The notes below the pieces were generated by a model that worked only from the letters and a program-made list of their open reading frames with translations, was not told the origin of the DNA and made no database searches. A stretch of DNA of 64,000 nucleotides, taken from the NCBI GenBank assembly GCA_018292915.2, contig JACVVK020000331.1, forward strand, positions 228,501-292,500. The letters run 5' to 3'. Of this stretch, positions 11,159 to 22,496 are shown piece by piece. Each line of letters opens with the position of its first letter. Positions within the stretch are counted from its first letter, which is position 1. This DNA comes from Batillaria attramentaria (taxonomy: Eukaryota > Mollusca > Gastropoda > Batillariidae). Position numbers and translations under genes: made by a program.

Positions 11159-11615
11159 TTTCATTAAATGTCATAGAGACATAGATAAACGGACAGTGCA
11201 TTTTTTAAGACAGTGTTGTGTCGGTTGATATTCTTTTTTATTACTCCTTATCCCCTTCCGTTCGTCCAAACCCACAACTGCGTGCACATTTCTTCAACCT
11301 CCCGCCAAACGCAGGTTTGCACATTCCACAGACACTGCGCCAGTGGTGTGAACCCTCCCCCTGATCTAAATTATTATCTAAGTGTTTGTCACCAACGGTT
11401 CCGCTTTTAGCCGACTGGAATGCCTCTCGAGGCAGACTAAACATTAACTTCACACTAGTCTAGGATTCCTGCCTAAGGATTTTGTATCCTCGGAATGGAG
11501 TGGATATCAACTTTGAAGTATAGCGATCGTTGCGAAAAGAGAACTTATGACAACCTGCAACGGGACAGTAGGAAAAGATTTGACTAATCTTTGTCGCATA
11601 GGTTTTGGGTAATGC

Positions 11616-11781
11616 GGGTGAGTGTTTGAGGGGTTAACACCATTTTTCACCTAATATGGGTGATATTAAAGACGGGGCAACAAGAAAAAGGCCAGCACAA
11701 TGTTTTGGACCCGCTCGGGATTCGAACTGACGACCAGAGCATTGAAAGCCCAACGCGCTACCACTCGGCTATCCCGCCCCC
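11616..11781 (-). mobile_element. SINE-A, full copy, reverse orientation
   Basis: Reads on the minus strand from GGGGGCGGGATAGCCGAGTG through box B to the tail. The reversed tail GGGTGAGTGTTTGAGGGGTT is at the left end. Confidence 0.92.
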
Positions 11782-12130
11782 TTTTAAAGAGGAAGATTTG
11801 TGTGATGCGCTGCCAACAGCTCGGGAGGGAGTTTTGTAACACTGGCGCTCGTAGATTTTAAAGGTTAAAAGTGAAGTAGTATTTTCAAGTGTTATGATAT
11901 TAGAGTAGAGACGAGTTTGCGATCATTAAAGTAGAGTTTGCGATGGGCACGTGACACTTGTAAAATACGATTTAATTTTTTAAATCTTGACAAACTACGA
12001 GAGATCCATTTTCGTTAAACGAAACATGGTCAGTAGTGTTGGCTCATACGACATTTAAAATCTGACGGTGTACCATGTTTGAAGTACTACCCTTTTTACG
12101 TTTTAATGACTTTGCGGAGGAAGACTTTGC

Positions 12131-12194
12131 TTAGCCGCGAATTAGTCTTTGTTGCGCGGCGCTAAGCCCTAAATAACTGTGTACCATGTCGTCA
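12131..12194 (+). mobile_element. SINE-B, 3' fragment
   Basis: TTAGCCGCGAATTAGTCTTT then GTTGCGCGGC, running into the tandem array that its tail seems to have seeded. Confidence 0.75.
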
Positions 12195-12475
12195 AAACGA
12201 AGCCTTAAAACCCGAAAAACTCACTCACTCACTCACTCACTCACTCACTCGTCAAAACGAAGCCTTAAAACCCGAAAAACTCACTCACTCACTCACTCAC
12301 TCGTCAAAACGAAGCCTTAAAACCCGAAAAAACTCACTCACTCACTCACTCACTCGTCAAAACGAAGCCTTAAAACCCGAAAAACTCACTCACTCACTCA
12401 CTCACTCGTCAAAACGAAGCCTTAAAACCCGAAAAACTCACTCACTCACTCACTCACTCGTCAAAACGAAGCGAC
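12195..12475. repeat. Minisatellite derived from the SINE-B tail, about 55-bp unit, about 5 copies
   Basis: Each unit is GTCAAAACGAAGCCTTAAAA, CCCGAAAAACTCA and then (CTCA)n. The last part matches the SINE-B end (GAAAAACTCACTC), so the SINE 3' end with a short flank has been amplified in tandem. Confidence 0.9.
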
Positions 12476-12990
12476 AGTGACCTGTTCAGCGCTGATTTGG
12501 TGCACTTCAGGTATGGAGGGGAGCAAGGAAAAGAAGAAGAAGAAAAAAGCAGCAGGCAAGGTTAACCTCAGGACACGGAACAGCATGGGGCCAACCATTG
12601 CATGGCCTGTTTGACATTCTTGACACTAGTTAGTCTTTGGCACCGACTTTTTTTTTGCCTGCCTCGAAACTATGTGAAAGGAAGTTTTCTCTCTTCAGAG
12701 GAACGTTTTCTCTGCCCATATTTTCTCTAGCTCCCCCCGACTCTTTAGTGAAGAGACGCCTAACCCCTCCGGTTCTGTCCAATTTTCGGTTGTTTGTGCG
12801 AAAGACGTCAGTGGAAATGTTTTCCCCCGCGCCGGCTCCTCATGTTTGAACAATTGTTGTAGTTTGCTGCATGCATGCTCAACCTTGTTTTGAGAAATAG
12901 TGTTGTTCAATACAATGACTCACTCAGCAATGGCACGCATTTGACACACCGAGGGAAACGCGTGTGACCCTCCGCTTCGATGGGAACCAG

Positions 12991-13128
12991 CATGAAGGTG
13001 CAGCGTCTCCTGCATGTCCTGGGTTTATACCGCCCCGTAGACCAGTTTGCATCCTTTGTCCGTTACATTTTTGTTCTGTTTTTTCGTGTAGTGCAGGCAC
13101 ACTCAGCCGCGAATTAGTCTTCGATGGG
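12991..13128 (+). mobile_element. SINE-B lacking its 3' tail, with 16-bp TSD
   Basis: GAAGGTGCAGCGTCTCCTGC through GCCGCGAATTAGT, without the last ~40 bp and without (ACTC)n. It is flanked by perfect CTTCGATGGGAACCAG at 12975-12990 and 13129-13144. Confidence 0.88.
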
Positions 13129-13438
13129 AACCAGTAGGTTCACAGCTTGCATGGGATTGTAGAAAGTAAAGGAAAGGGGGGAGGGGGGGGGGGGGGGCAA
13201 CCACTGTGTGTGATCCGCTTATCAGGCATTAGTCATACTGCTCTCTAAACCTGCAATGGGCCTCTTTAGAAGTACGTTTTGATCTGCACTTCCTTGAATC
13301 GGATTTTTTCCCCCACTCGTGAAGAACCACTGGGTTTTGAGTGTGAGTGTGTTTTGTGACAGAATCAACTTTTGTTACTTTCTCAAGTGTGAATTTACTG
13401 GTCATATTCAAGGTTTCCTCGTACATTGCATACTGATT

Positions 13439-13517
13439 GGAGAGAGAGAGAGAGAGACACGCACACACACACACGCACACCGCGCACACACACGCACGCG
13501 CGCGCGCGCGCGCGCGT
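13439..13517. repeat. (GA)n(CA)n(CG)n compound tract
   Basis: GA, then interrupted CA, then alternating CG at about 13495-13516. Pure CG alternation with CA is a classic Z-DNA-forming composition. Confidence 0.93.
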
Positions 13518-14539
13518 ACGTAGGCTCACAAATTGCTACTTTATATTCGAATCTTGCAGACAGAAGAGAACCTGAGACTCTACACACGGAACGGTTGTAA
13601 TTTCCTGGTTTTACAGACACTTGAGTTCTCGACTAATTACGACTGTCCAGCACTAGCTCGACTGAGAACAAGGAAACTCGCAATCACACTGAACAACCGG
13701 GAAAATGTCATTGTATAAACGTCAGCCACCTTACCGCACACTTAATCAGTCACCATGTACTCAACTATAGATAATTTCAAGGATGTCTGCAATTTCCCTT
13801 TCAAGGGTCGGCCCTCAGACATCTCGGTTTCGAATGACCAGACACAAGTTCCTCTTCATACCAGATGGATAGTCTCGCAGAGTGCCACAGCGAAATTTAC
13901 TTCTCCGTCATTCGCTTGCACTCACTTGCCGAATTGTTCTGCTTATGTGAGTCTGTTCAAGAACAGTTTACCTGATGTACACGCCATTCACTTTCGCACA
14001 GCGATTGGCTGAACATGAATCCAAAGTACTAATATGATTACGTGTGTGCTATTTTTATACTCGGCCAAGCTGCTGAACGCTTTCTGTACCATCAAATGCA
14101 AACTTGTGTTTTGTTGTTAAAGTAAAAATGTCACAGTGTAGACGAAAGTTGAAAGTTTTAGCCATGCATAAATTTGCATACCGGCCTGTTGCGTATGCAT
14201 AAAATTATAGCCGGAGAATCGGGATATATCTGGCCCAGATCCTTCAGGCATGGGGCAGAGAATCAGCCTAACCACGGCTAGACCCGAGGAGTGCGAAAAC
14301 GAAATTCTTCCTTCGAGTCACTCGAGCTTGTTCGCGGAGCAAGACAATGCAGACTGGCAGCCGAGAATGCCGCTCATTGACCAGACTGTCATGAGGGACT
14401 CGCAACGTCTGTCTGCGAATGGAGGATGCTCCTGAGGGCCCACCTTTAGCGCCCTCTACCGGCTAATTGCCTGCAGCCCGGACCAATCTGTCTGAGCGAG
14501 CCAGAACTCTTTACAGTAATGGACTCAGTATGCTTCGGC

Positions 14540-14650
14540 AGGGGTGGGTACTCTCTTGCGGTCTCTCACCTCAGGCGGCTTGGGTTCGAAGCCGAGCTCA
14601 CCGCACTAAGGGCCTGCTTGTTCCTGTGCATGCTTGCGTGTATTCTTTAC
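14540..14650 (+). mobile_element. Possible tRNA-headed SINE fragment
   Basis: GCGGTCTCTCACCTCAGGCG and then TTGGGTTCGAAGCC look like a variable-arm/box B segment. There is no paired acceptor stem and no second copy in the window. Confidence 0.3.
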
Positions 14651-15089
14651 GAGATGCAGGTGACTGGCATGCAAGACGCCGTGCTGAGAATTCGCGCCAG
14701 AAATTAAGGGAATGGTATTAGCCAATGCTTCGACATTCGTTGCGTGTTAGTCTGGCAGGGGCAGGCTTTGCCGCAGGGACATTTAAGTCATGAGGTTCTC
14801 GCGCCGACCCAGGAAACAAAAATTGCGAGGTACTCCACAGAGGATAGTATGTAGACGATAGGAAAACGATGCCGAGGATAGCAGGACTTGCTTTATGGAG
14901 CGGTTTGTCATTTTTTTTATCGCTGTTAGCGCCTGTATGTCGTGGCATAACGTTTGTTCACGCTGCTTTAAATCCCAAGGTTCGGTTGTTCCTGCTATGA
15001 CCCTGCACGTGCAACGTGTTTTGCAAGGTGCGTGGAATGAAGAGAAATGCTACAGAGGTTACTGAAAATTGAAACAGGATTTCCCTTCT

Positions 15090-15091
<2 letters not shown>

Positions 15092-15121
<30 letters not shown>
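15092..15121. repeat. (GA)n microsatellite
   Basis: About 15 GA units, 90 bp left of a SINE-E copy. Confidence 0.95.
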
Positions 15122-15124
<3 letters not shown>

Positions 15125-15207
15125 CAGAACACAAAACGTTTTATTTCTTTGACTTGACTTTGTTCATTGAAAGGTCTGAACACACTTTAAAATGAACACA
15201 AAGGACG

Positions 15208-15320
15208 AGATGATGAGGATGATGATGAAACTTTATTATTTTATCAACGGTAAAAGTTTTGACAGAAATTCGCCAGTTTGCAAACTTGCCGTTGCTAATA
15301 CTACAGCGACTATCTACTAA
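15208..15320 (-). mobile_element. SINE-E (AATAAAGT-ended retroposon), reverse
   Basis: Read on the minus strand: TTAGCAACGGCAAGTTTGCA, then CTGTCAAAACTTTTACCG, then AATAAAGTTTCATCATCATC. The end is an AATAAAG signal plus a simple-repeat tail, as in non-LTR retroposons. A close copy is at 61496. Confidence 0.75.
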
Positions 15321-16203
15321 GGAAAAAAAGGAGCAAAATATAAAAGAGAAAAATTCAACACAGAAAATTATGCACTGAACTACAAGAAACAAAACCATAG
15401 AGAACATCGTCCATCAGGTCAGAGAGAGAGAGAGGTTACGCACTTGCTGGAGCAGTTTATTTTCCTATGGCTGTTCCCTGTCGACACTGTTGTAAATCAT
15501 CGTAACACCAGTGGGTGACCAAAAACACGTGTAATCTTTGTGATCCTCCACCTCTGACATTGTGTAACATTCCAGTTTAGCACTACTTAAACAAATTCAG
15601 CGTTTCCTGTGTGATGTTGTTTGTAAATCGCCTGAAGTAGCAAGGTTTGCGCAGCAGCCTTTTGTTAGCCGGACCACCGGCTTACAGTTGACAAGGTCAT
15701 GCTAGCAACCGATGCTGGTGCACGTGCAAGACACTCGTGTTCAAGGCGTGACCTCTCATCGGTAAGTGCGACAGGGTTGTCACTGGGAAGAAGTCCATTT
15801 TCACTTCGGTTTTTTTTTCTTTCATCATTTTCACTTCTAAAAGACCATTCATTTTGTCGTTTAGTGCTAGTGTCACAGTGCCAGCTGTTTTCAGTTTGCC
15901 GTACTTATTGGTCGGAAAATTATTGTCTTCGGAAAAAAAGGAAAAAAGTTCACGCCTTTTGAATCTTTTGGTTGTTTTTTTTCTGTTGTCCTTTAATTCT
16001 GTTACTGACTTTCGGGTATTCTTAACAGACATTTACAACGTTATTTGGTTATCGTCGTCTGTATTTAAAGGGGCTAATGATTCCATTTTCATGCTCACAG
16101 ATCTTTCTGAGCTGTTAATGTGGTGTCTCTCATCACACCTCTTAGACATCTGGACAGTGGCGGCGTCTGTAATGTTGGCATTGAGCCAGCAGAAGCGTAA
16201 TCG

Positions 16204-16412
16204 ATGACGCGGCGATCACACTGAGCGCTCCAATAGTGTTACAACAGTAGTACGCAGAATTTGAATGTTCGACCGCTCTCGCAACGTGTAAACAACATTG
16301 TATCGCATTTAGAGCTGTTCTAATATCATCGAGCGTACAGGCGCACTCACGAGCGAAACTGGTCCAAAAACATAAGTTGGAATAGCAAAGACGGAATTAG
16401 CCCGTTTAACCC
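16204..16412 (-). repeat. Dispersed repeat D, copy 3, reverse
   Basis: Reverse complement of the 2306/9354 repeat (AATTTGAATGTTCGACCGCT; GGCGCACTCACGAGCGAAAC). Confidence 0.75.
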
Positions 16413-16697
16413 TTTCACTGCCAAGCTCATAAAATTTCATGAATTACTCCTGTAGCCACATTGTCGAACATTGTCAAAATCCAGTTGTTCGAGTGTCTGC
16501 AAAAAGCTCTCTAGAGGCAGGGTAAGTTTCTCTTCCTCGACAACACCTTGCGATCTGAAGCGATGCTATCTGTGAGTGACCCAAAGCAGTGTGTGGCATT
16601 GAAAGGGTTAAAGTAGGCTTTCTCGCAAATCGTGGAATCGGTGATTTGCTGAAACGAACGTGCATTTACTAGGACGAAGTACTCAAGAAACCCTACC

Positions 16698-16699
<2 letters not shown>

Positions 16700-16737
<38 letters not shown>
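16700..16737. repeat. (ATT)n microsatellite
   Basis: About 12 ATT units between two TACCCTCAT words, which themselves look duplicated. Confidence 0.95.
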
Positions 16738-16739
<2 letters not shown>

Positions 16740-17386
16740 CTCATGAGTGCTGAGAGCTCTCTCACGTCGCGAGGTGTTTCACACCTGCTTGATTAGCATC
16801 ACATTGCGCTCACTACAATGCAGGTGTGGTCGTATGCTGTAAGGTGCAAGCCAGCTTCTTGCTAACAAATACGCCAAGGTGTTTGTAGTAGGTGTGCGTG
16901 AAACTCGACGACAGCCGTTGCGGTGTTTAGTTATTTCTCATCTGATACGGATTAATCCTCGTGGTTGCGCGATTGCTCAGCGGTGTGTGTGTGCGCTGAT
17001 GTAGCACCTGTGTACTGCAGCCGGTGCGATCTTTGAAGAAATGTTCTCCTCGTTTCTGACCTCGCCTGCGTAGCATGGCAAATTAACTTCCTATCACGAC
17101 GCCTGGGCACGTTCTGCGCACGCAGAAGTGACGATCAGTGCTTTGGGTTACCGTGTACGTGTACTAGTATGATTTTCAAAACCATGCGAAATCTTCTACG
17201 TTTTAGTTCGTTAGAGTGCAATGCTTATTCAGAGAGTGCTCCGGAGTCATCATTCTGCGTGCACGGCAAATGCCATGTTACTCCTGTGGTCTTTCTCCGT
17301 ACTGATGAACTCCGTTCTGATGAGTATTTTAGTGTTTTGTGTATGTCCCTTATGTGGATTCCAGATCCTCTTTCTTGCAGTGTTTG

Positions 17387-17557
17387 GGGAGCCGGGGTGG
17401 TCGAATGGTAGAGCGTTGGACTTCTAATGCTCGGGTCGTGAGCTCGATCCCGGCTGGGGCCATATATTTGTGCTGGCTTTTTCATCGTTGCCCCGTCTCT
17501 GATATCACCCTATGTGGTGGAAAAGGACGTTAAACCCCCAACCCCCCACCCCCACCC
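17387..17557 (+). mobile_element. SINE-A, full copy with perfect 15-bp TSD
   Basis: Flanked by TTCTTGCAGTGTTTG at 17372-17386 and 17558-17572. Head, middle and tail are complete; a recent insertion by appearance. Confidence 0.97.
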
Positions 17558-17671
17558 TTCTTGCAGTGTTTGCCTGGTCTAGTCCTGTTTGTGGTCACCC
17601 TTATACTGACGTGGAGGCAACATGATTCAAGGAAACACACCGACATGCGTACCAGATCAGAGGATTTAGAA

Positions 17672-18002
17672 TAGACGACTCCACTCGGCAAGCCCCGAGG
17701 CCAAAGCCCCGCCCCTTTACTCTGACGTGTATTGACAAAACACAGTACGTGCATGACGTCATTGTGTGGGAAAAGGGGTGGTTTCAAGATGGAAGTGAAT
17801 TGACGTAATGGCCATTTTCCTCAATGGACTTAATGCTTTCTTTCATTTTTTCAGTCATATCAAACTACACGTGCTTCCCTCGTTGTAGTGTCTGGCAAAA
17901 AGTTTGCCAGACCATGCTATGTGTTGTGCTCATTATGCCGCGGGACGCGATTGGCTGAATTCTAGGGGCTCGACCCTTTTGATTGAAAGGAGTGGAGTCG
18001 TC
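17672..18002 (+). mobile_element. MITE family T, full copy
   Basis: About 330 bp. Left TAGACGACTCCACTCG; right GAGTGGAGTCGTC is its inverse. The inside has CATGACGTCATTGTGTGGG and TTTGCCAGACCATGC. A reverse copy is at 42623 and a 5' fragment at 40232. No ORF. Superfamily uncertain (TA-type flanks possible). Confidence 0.8.
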
Positions 18003-18334
18003 CGTTACTGAGAACCCCTGTCCGTTCAGGTGCGATTGAAATCCACGAACTTAGGAAGATGAACCGACAACCCTTGCTTCTATTCTCTCTACTTACGATA
18101 CATGTATGTACAGATGTTCTAGGGCAAGTCAATAGAGGTGTAGTGATGACAGCAGGCTGAGTGTATGTAGAGTTTGCTGTTTCTGCGTCGCCATCCATTG
18201 ACTAAATGCCCCGCCTCTATTAGCGTCTGTGAGGCAGTCGCACATAATGGTTCCCTCATGGCGGCGGAGTTTGCTGTAGCTTTGTTCAGGCCGTCAGCGA
18301 TGGTTGGCGAGAACAGGCCAATATCCGTATTCCA

Positions 18335-18410
18335 GGCGGGTTGGTTGGTAATTGGTTTTCAAGTTCTATTCCACCACGTATGGGTGATAGTAAAGATGGC
18401 CGAAGTTCGC
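18335..18410 (-). mobile_element. SINE-A tail fragment, reverse
   Basis: GTTGGTTGG then TTCCACCACGTATGGGTGAT and AGTAAAGATGG is the reversed tail; the head is missing. Confidence 0.65.
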
Positions 18411-18716
18411 CTTTCCTTCCCATTTGCAGTTACCGTCATACTGCAGAAAGGTTAACATAAATGTTTAGCATCCAAATCCGGGAGTCATCCAGCCATTTTT
18501 GTGGCACTTAATGCAACGGAAGAAAGTTACCGCCTGGTACAAAAATCAGTAAGGTCTCCCCAGAAACAGTCTACAGTACTAGTTGTAATCACAATGAGAA
18601 AGTTCGCATACACGAACAGTCTGAAAGTAGATTCTAAGCAGGGGTAGTTATTCACCCGAAATTGGTCTTGAAAGTGAATTGGTGGCTTTCGGTCCTCCAG
18701 TTTTCTCGAGTTCCTG

Positions 18717-18902
18717 GCCGGTGTAGGAGGCAAAAAAGACTTCCAGGAAAAAAAAACACTGGGAGTGTATTTTTCCTAGGAAAGAAACACTGCAAGAGTG
18801 TAATCTTCCTAGGAAAATGATACTCCCAGTGTTATTTTACTGGGGAAAAAACACTCCTGTAGTGTTTTTTTCCCCACAGTGTTATTTTCCGACTACACCG
18901 GC
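18717..18902. repeat. Foldback (multi-hairpin) element
   Basis: Outer arms GCCGGTGTAG (18717-18726) and CTACACCGGC (18893-18902) are exact inverses. Inside, a 26-bp arm at 18755-18780 pairs nearly perfectly with 18808-18833, and 18842-18875 is a further hairpin (GGGGAAAAAACACT/AGTGTTTTTTTCCCC). CCTAGG palindromes lie between. GGCAAAAAAGACTT after the left outer arm is repeated as GGCAAAGAAGACTT after the right one. Confidence 0.8.
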
Positions 18903-19025
18903 AAAGAAGACTTTTTGCGTTTGAATCTTTGCCCTTTGCCCTGTAATATTCGACGATCGCGAAATGAAAGCGGCGTTACGTAGTCGAGATCATCATCTTC
19001 TTATCTGAGTGTTTGGCGCGAGCTG

Positions 19026-19084
19026 TCTAGCCGCGAAATAGGCCGTGTTGTTTGCACGTTTCTAAGTCCTAAATACTCACTCGC
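19026..19084 (+). mobile_element. SINE-B 3' fragment, diverged
   Basis: TAGCCGCGAAATAGGCC then TTTCTAAGTCCTAAATACTC ACTC. Confidence 0.55.
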
Positions 19085-19534
19085 GTCAGAGAGCATGTAT
19101 GCTACAGCGTAGTAATAGTATACAATCATGCTATTTGCTTGCATGGCCTGTCTGCATATGACAGTAGCCAGATTTTGCTAACCATACAGTTACCCAGACA
19201 GGTGTTGCAAACTGGGGAGAAGACGTTTTGCTAGAAGGGCAATTGGTAAACACAGCTGAACATGTTCCTTCCCAACGCCTGACTCCGATCCCAAACCCAT
19301 GTTGCCTCTGCGTCGGTGTTTTTCTTTCGTGTTGATGCTAGGTCAAGAATTTTCCTTGCCCATCTTTTGCATATCTGCGCTGCCTTTTCCCGTTGTGTTG
19401 CTTTTTCGTCGGGTCCTTCCTACTCGATCCTCCTGTACTTCGCCCGCATCCCATCTGCTCCGCCGTGTCGGCCTGCTGGCATGGTTTGTTTTCCCGCTGG
19501 ATTTCTGTCCAAGGCTCAGATGCTGATGTGATTA

Positions 19535-19710
19535 CGGTCGAACACGCTTACGTCGAATTCGCAGGGGAAATGGATTTTTTGTTCGACTTCTCCGAAGTTT
19601 GACTTATCCGATTTAGTCATACAAATAACAAGTTTGACCGGGAAAGTTGTTTGTTGTTGTTGTGGTGTTTGTTTAAACTTATCCGAAGTTCGACTTAAGC
19701 GTGTTTGACT
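19535..19710. mobile_element. pogo/Tigger-like MITE, 176 bp
   Basis: Left CGGTCGAACACGCTTACGTC; right end reversed AGTCAAACACGCTTAAGTC, flanked by TA on both sides (19533-19534, 19711-19712). The inside has GTTCGACTTCTCCGAAGTTT and TTATCCGAAGTTCGACTTAA, a style familiar from pogo-derived MITEs. No ORF. Confidence 0.65.
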
Positions 19711-20359
19711 TAAACGTCTTCGTCTGTAACTCATTCTACCCGAACTTCGACTATAGTCGTAACAGTTTAACACTCTACCTCCCTTTCCAACATGTCTGGG
19801 GTTAGGTTTCCTTAGGAAGGCGTCATTGTCATTGTGTGTGTCTCCACTGACAGTACCGGGTGCCCTGGACAGAAGTGCAGCGGGGAAAAGAGAGAAATCA
19901 TGCAGCCGGTTGAAGAGGAAGAAGAAGCAGCAGAGGAATAAAAAAAAATCAATCTACCCGCTGATGGTGTTTGTGGGCCTCTCGCAATTTTCCGTCTTGT
20001 TTCGGGTTGTGTGGAGGGTGTAGGATGCCGTGTTGTCTTTCCAAACCGTCATGTAATGTCTTTATTTTCGTGTAATCTGTCTCCCTCTGTACCAGTGCTT
20101 GCCAGAATAAAGACCGCTGCTATTTTCAGCCGGCACTGGGAAACAGGATGAAAAATTGGTTGTGCAAAGAATGCTACGTGCGAACTGATTGTGTTTTCTC
20201 CCAAAACTGGGACACAGGAGGAATGTTATTGTCTTCAGATTAAGGAGGGGAGGAACGGGGATGTGTGTGCGTGCGTGCGTGCGTGTGTGTGTGTGTACGT
20301 GTATTGAGGAGGGGGTCGGGACGGAAGTGAAGACAGCTTCCAGAACTTTGCCGCAGACA

Positions 20360-20365
<6 letters not shown>

Positions 20366-20435
<70 letters not shown>
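20366..20435. repeat. (GT)n microsatellite
   Basis: 35 GT units. Related GTGC repeats at 20260-20300 and GTGTGCGC near 20470 belong to the same low-complexity zone. Confidence 0.97.
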
Positions 20436-20438
<3 letters not shown>

Positions 20439-21117
20439 GACAGAGAGAGAGAGGGGAGGGGGGGGGGGCGTGTGCGCGTGTGTGTGTGGCGGGAAAGGGG
20501 GCAGTTTCCAGAAGACACAACCGGCATTGGGTGTGATCACAGGAGTGTTTGGTTTTGTGGTTGCTGTTATTTCAACTAATTGCGTTTGGTTAAGTTAATA
20601 GTCCGTAGTGAACTGTGGACAGACGGAGAACTCTAAATCACATTAAGTCTGTCATCGGCTTTCAGTCTGTGAATCAACTCCGGAAAGCTCGAGTGTTATG
20701 ACTCAGTCCCCCTCACTCACACTCCTCTCTCTCTCTCTCTCTATGCTACAAGTCATCCTATTCAGGCTTCCTCTATCCCCCCCCCCCACCTCCTCCTCTA
20801 CGGGGTGCAGTCAAATTGGACGGGGGTGTTCCCGGTGCTTCTCCGCTTCAAAAGTTTCGACTATTATTGCTCTCATGTAAGGCCATACATTTTTTTTAAA
20901 AATTATCTGTTTGTGGTTTTTTCATGGTACAAGAACAGAAGCATAATGACATGGTAGACTAATTATACAAAGACATCAAGACAAGTCGACTTACTGATAT
21001 GGAGAACTGGTACATGTACAGACATAACAAAACAAGCTAGCAGTACCAGTACAGGTACACGGTACGACAGCCAAAGAAAGAAAAGAACAATTTGAGTAAA
21101 AAAAAAAGGACGAACAG

Positions 21118-21150
<33 letters not shown>

Positions 21151-21165
21151 CGAACGAACGAACTT
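21118..21165. repeat. (GA)n(GAAC)n microsatellite
   Basis: GA tract, then GAACGAACGAACGAAC, directly abutting a SINE-E end (CTTTATT). Confidence 0.95.
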
Positions 21166-21245
21166 TATTTTACAACGGAAAAGATTTGGCCATACATTGG
21201 TCAGTTTTCAATCAGCCGTTGCTACACAAAAAAGGCACCACAAAA
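21160..21245 (-). mobile_element. SINE-E related copy, reverse
   Basis: ACTTTATTTTACAACGG then AGTTTTCAATCAGCCGTTGC; minus-strand end AATAAAGT next to (GA)n(GAAC)n. Confidence 0.6.
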
Positions 21246-21308
21246 TGACTAGAGAAAAGACTATAAAAGGTAGAAAACATACACATGAGTAAAATTTGCA
21301 ATATAAGT

Positions 21309-21309
<1 letters not shown>

Positions 21310-21370
<61 letters not shown>
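21310..21370. repeat. (CA)n microsatellite
   Basis: About 30 CA units. Confidence 0.97.
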
Positions 21371-21372
<2 letters not shown>

Positions 21373-21696
21373 CATATATAGCATACATGTTTGCATACCC
21401 TGTCTAGAGGGTATAACATGACGTATTAGACGCCCATACATGTAAAAGTCATGAGTAATGGTCCTCGACGGATAGGTGGAAGTAATTAAGCATATTGAGA
21501 GAGAGAGAGAGTGTGTATGGAGGGGGTGGGTGGCTGAGGGGTGTGGTCATGGTAGCAGTAGAACTGAACATGTACTGAAATCTTCGCATTGTAGTAACGT
21601 GATAGTCAAAGTCGTTGTCTGGTTGATAAGCGGCCCTCTTTCTCAGTTTCACGCCGACAGACCAGACTCCGTTGTGGCCGAAGCAGTCCAGTCAGT

Positions 21697-21812
21697 GCTA
21701 CTCAAATTTGAAAGTGGAAACACTCGGTGCTATTGTCTGGAAACACTTTGTCTTGGCAGACACTACTGTCTGGAGCTGAGCAGCACCGGAAACACTGGCG
21801 TCTATGTTGAAA
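21697..21812 (+). repeat. Dispersed repeat H, copy 1
   Basis: GGAAACACTCGGTGCTA, then GGAAACACTTTGTCTTGG, then GAGCAGCACCGGAAACACTG and GTCTATGTTGA. Copies at 22398 and 56432. Confidence 0.7.
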
Positions 21813-21993
21813 CATGAACAGCTTAAACCCAGCAACCCTGTCCTTTTTATGCTGCGAACTGGTTTATTGCGCCTAGGAGATAAGCTGCAATATTTGCTGT
21901 ATAAGTGCTTAGTATTTATCTTTGTTTTCCCTACTTGTAATTGTTATTTGTTTTTTTACGCTTTTTTGTAATCGGGAGTTCGATAAATTAGCG

Positions 21994-22062
21994 TGAAGGT
22001 GCAGCGTCTCCTGCATGTCCTAGGTTTATACTGCCCCGTTGACCAGTTTGCATCCTTTGTCC
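21994..22062 (+). mobile_element. SINE-B, 5' part (split by a SINE-A)
   Basis: GTGAAGGTGCAGCGTCTCCT to GTTTGCATCCTTTGTCC; resumes at 22243. Confidence 0.9.
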
Positions 22063-22242
22063 GGGGAGCCGGGGTGGTCGAATGGTAGAGTCACAGTGTT
22101 GGACTTCTAATGCTCGGGTCGTGAGTTCGATCCCCGCTGGGGCCAAATATTTGTGCTGGCTTTTTCATCGTTGCCCCGTCTTTGATATCACTCTATGTGG
22201 TGGAAAAGGACGTTAAACCCCCAAACACCCACCCACCCACCC
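22063..22242 (+). mobile_element. SINE-A inserted in a SINE-B
   Basis: Full copy with a 6-bp insert (TCACAG) after GGTAGAG in the head. The TSD is TGCATCCTTTGTCC at 22049-22062 and TGCATATTTTGTCC at 22243-22256. Confidence 0.95.
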
Positions 22243-22379
22243 TGCATATTTTGTCCAACGTTACATTTTTTTTGTGTGTGTGTGTGTGTGTTTTTTTGGG
22301 CGTAGTGCAAGCAGACTTCGCCGCGAATTAGTCTTTGGTGCTTGCGCAGCTTAAAGTCGGAAAAACTCACTCACTCGCT
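22243..22379 (+). mobile_element. SINE-B, 3' part, with an internal (GT)n
   Basis: GTCCAACGTTACATT, (TG)n, CGTAGTGCAAGCAGACTTCG, GCGAATTAGTC and AAAAACTCACTCACTCGCTC. Confidence 0.88.
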
Positions 22380-22397
22380 CCCTTTCCTGTTTAACTT

Positions 22398-22496
22398 TTC
22401 ACTGGAAACACTCTGTGCTACCGTCTAGAAACACTCTGTCTTGGCAGTGCTACGGTTTGGTGCGGAGTAGCACTGGACACTCTCGCGTCCATTTTT
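22398..22496 (+). repeat. Dispersed repeat H, copy 2
   Basis: GGAAACACTCTGTGCTACCG then AAACACTCTGTCTTGGCAG and GGAGTAGCACTGGACACTCT. Confidence 0.65.

Noticed and set aside
14250..14435. 61-codon ORF with balanced composition
   Set aside because: No family recognised and no splice support. It would need RNA evidence.
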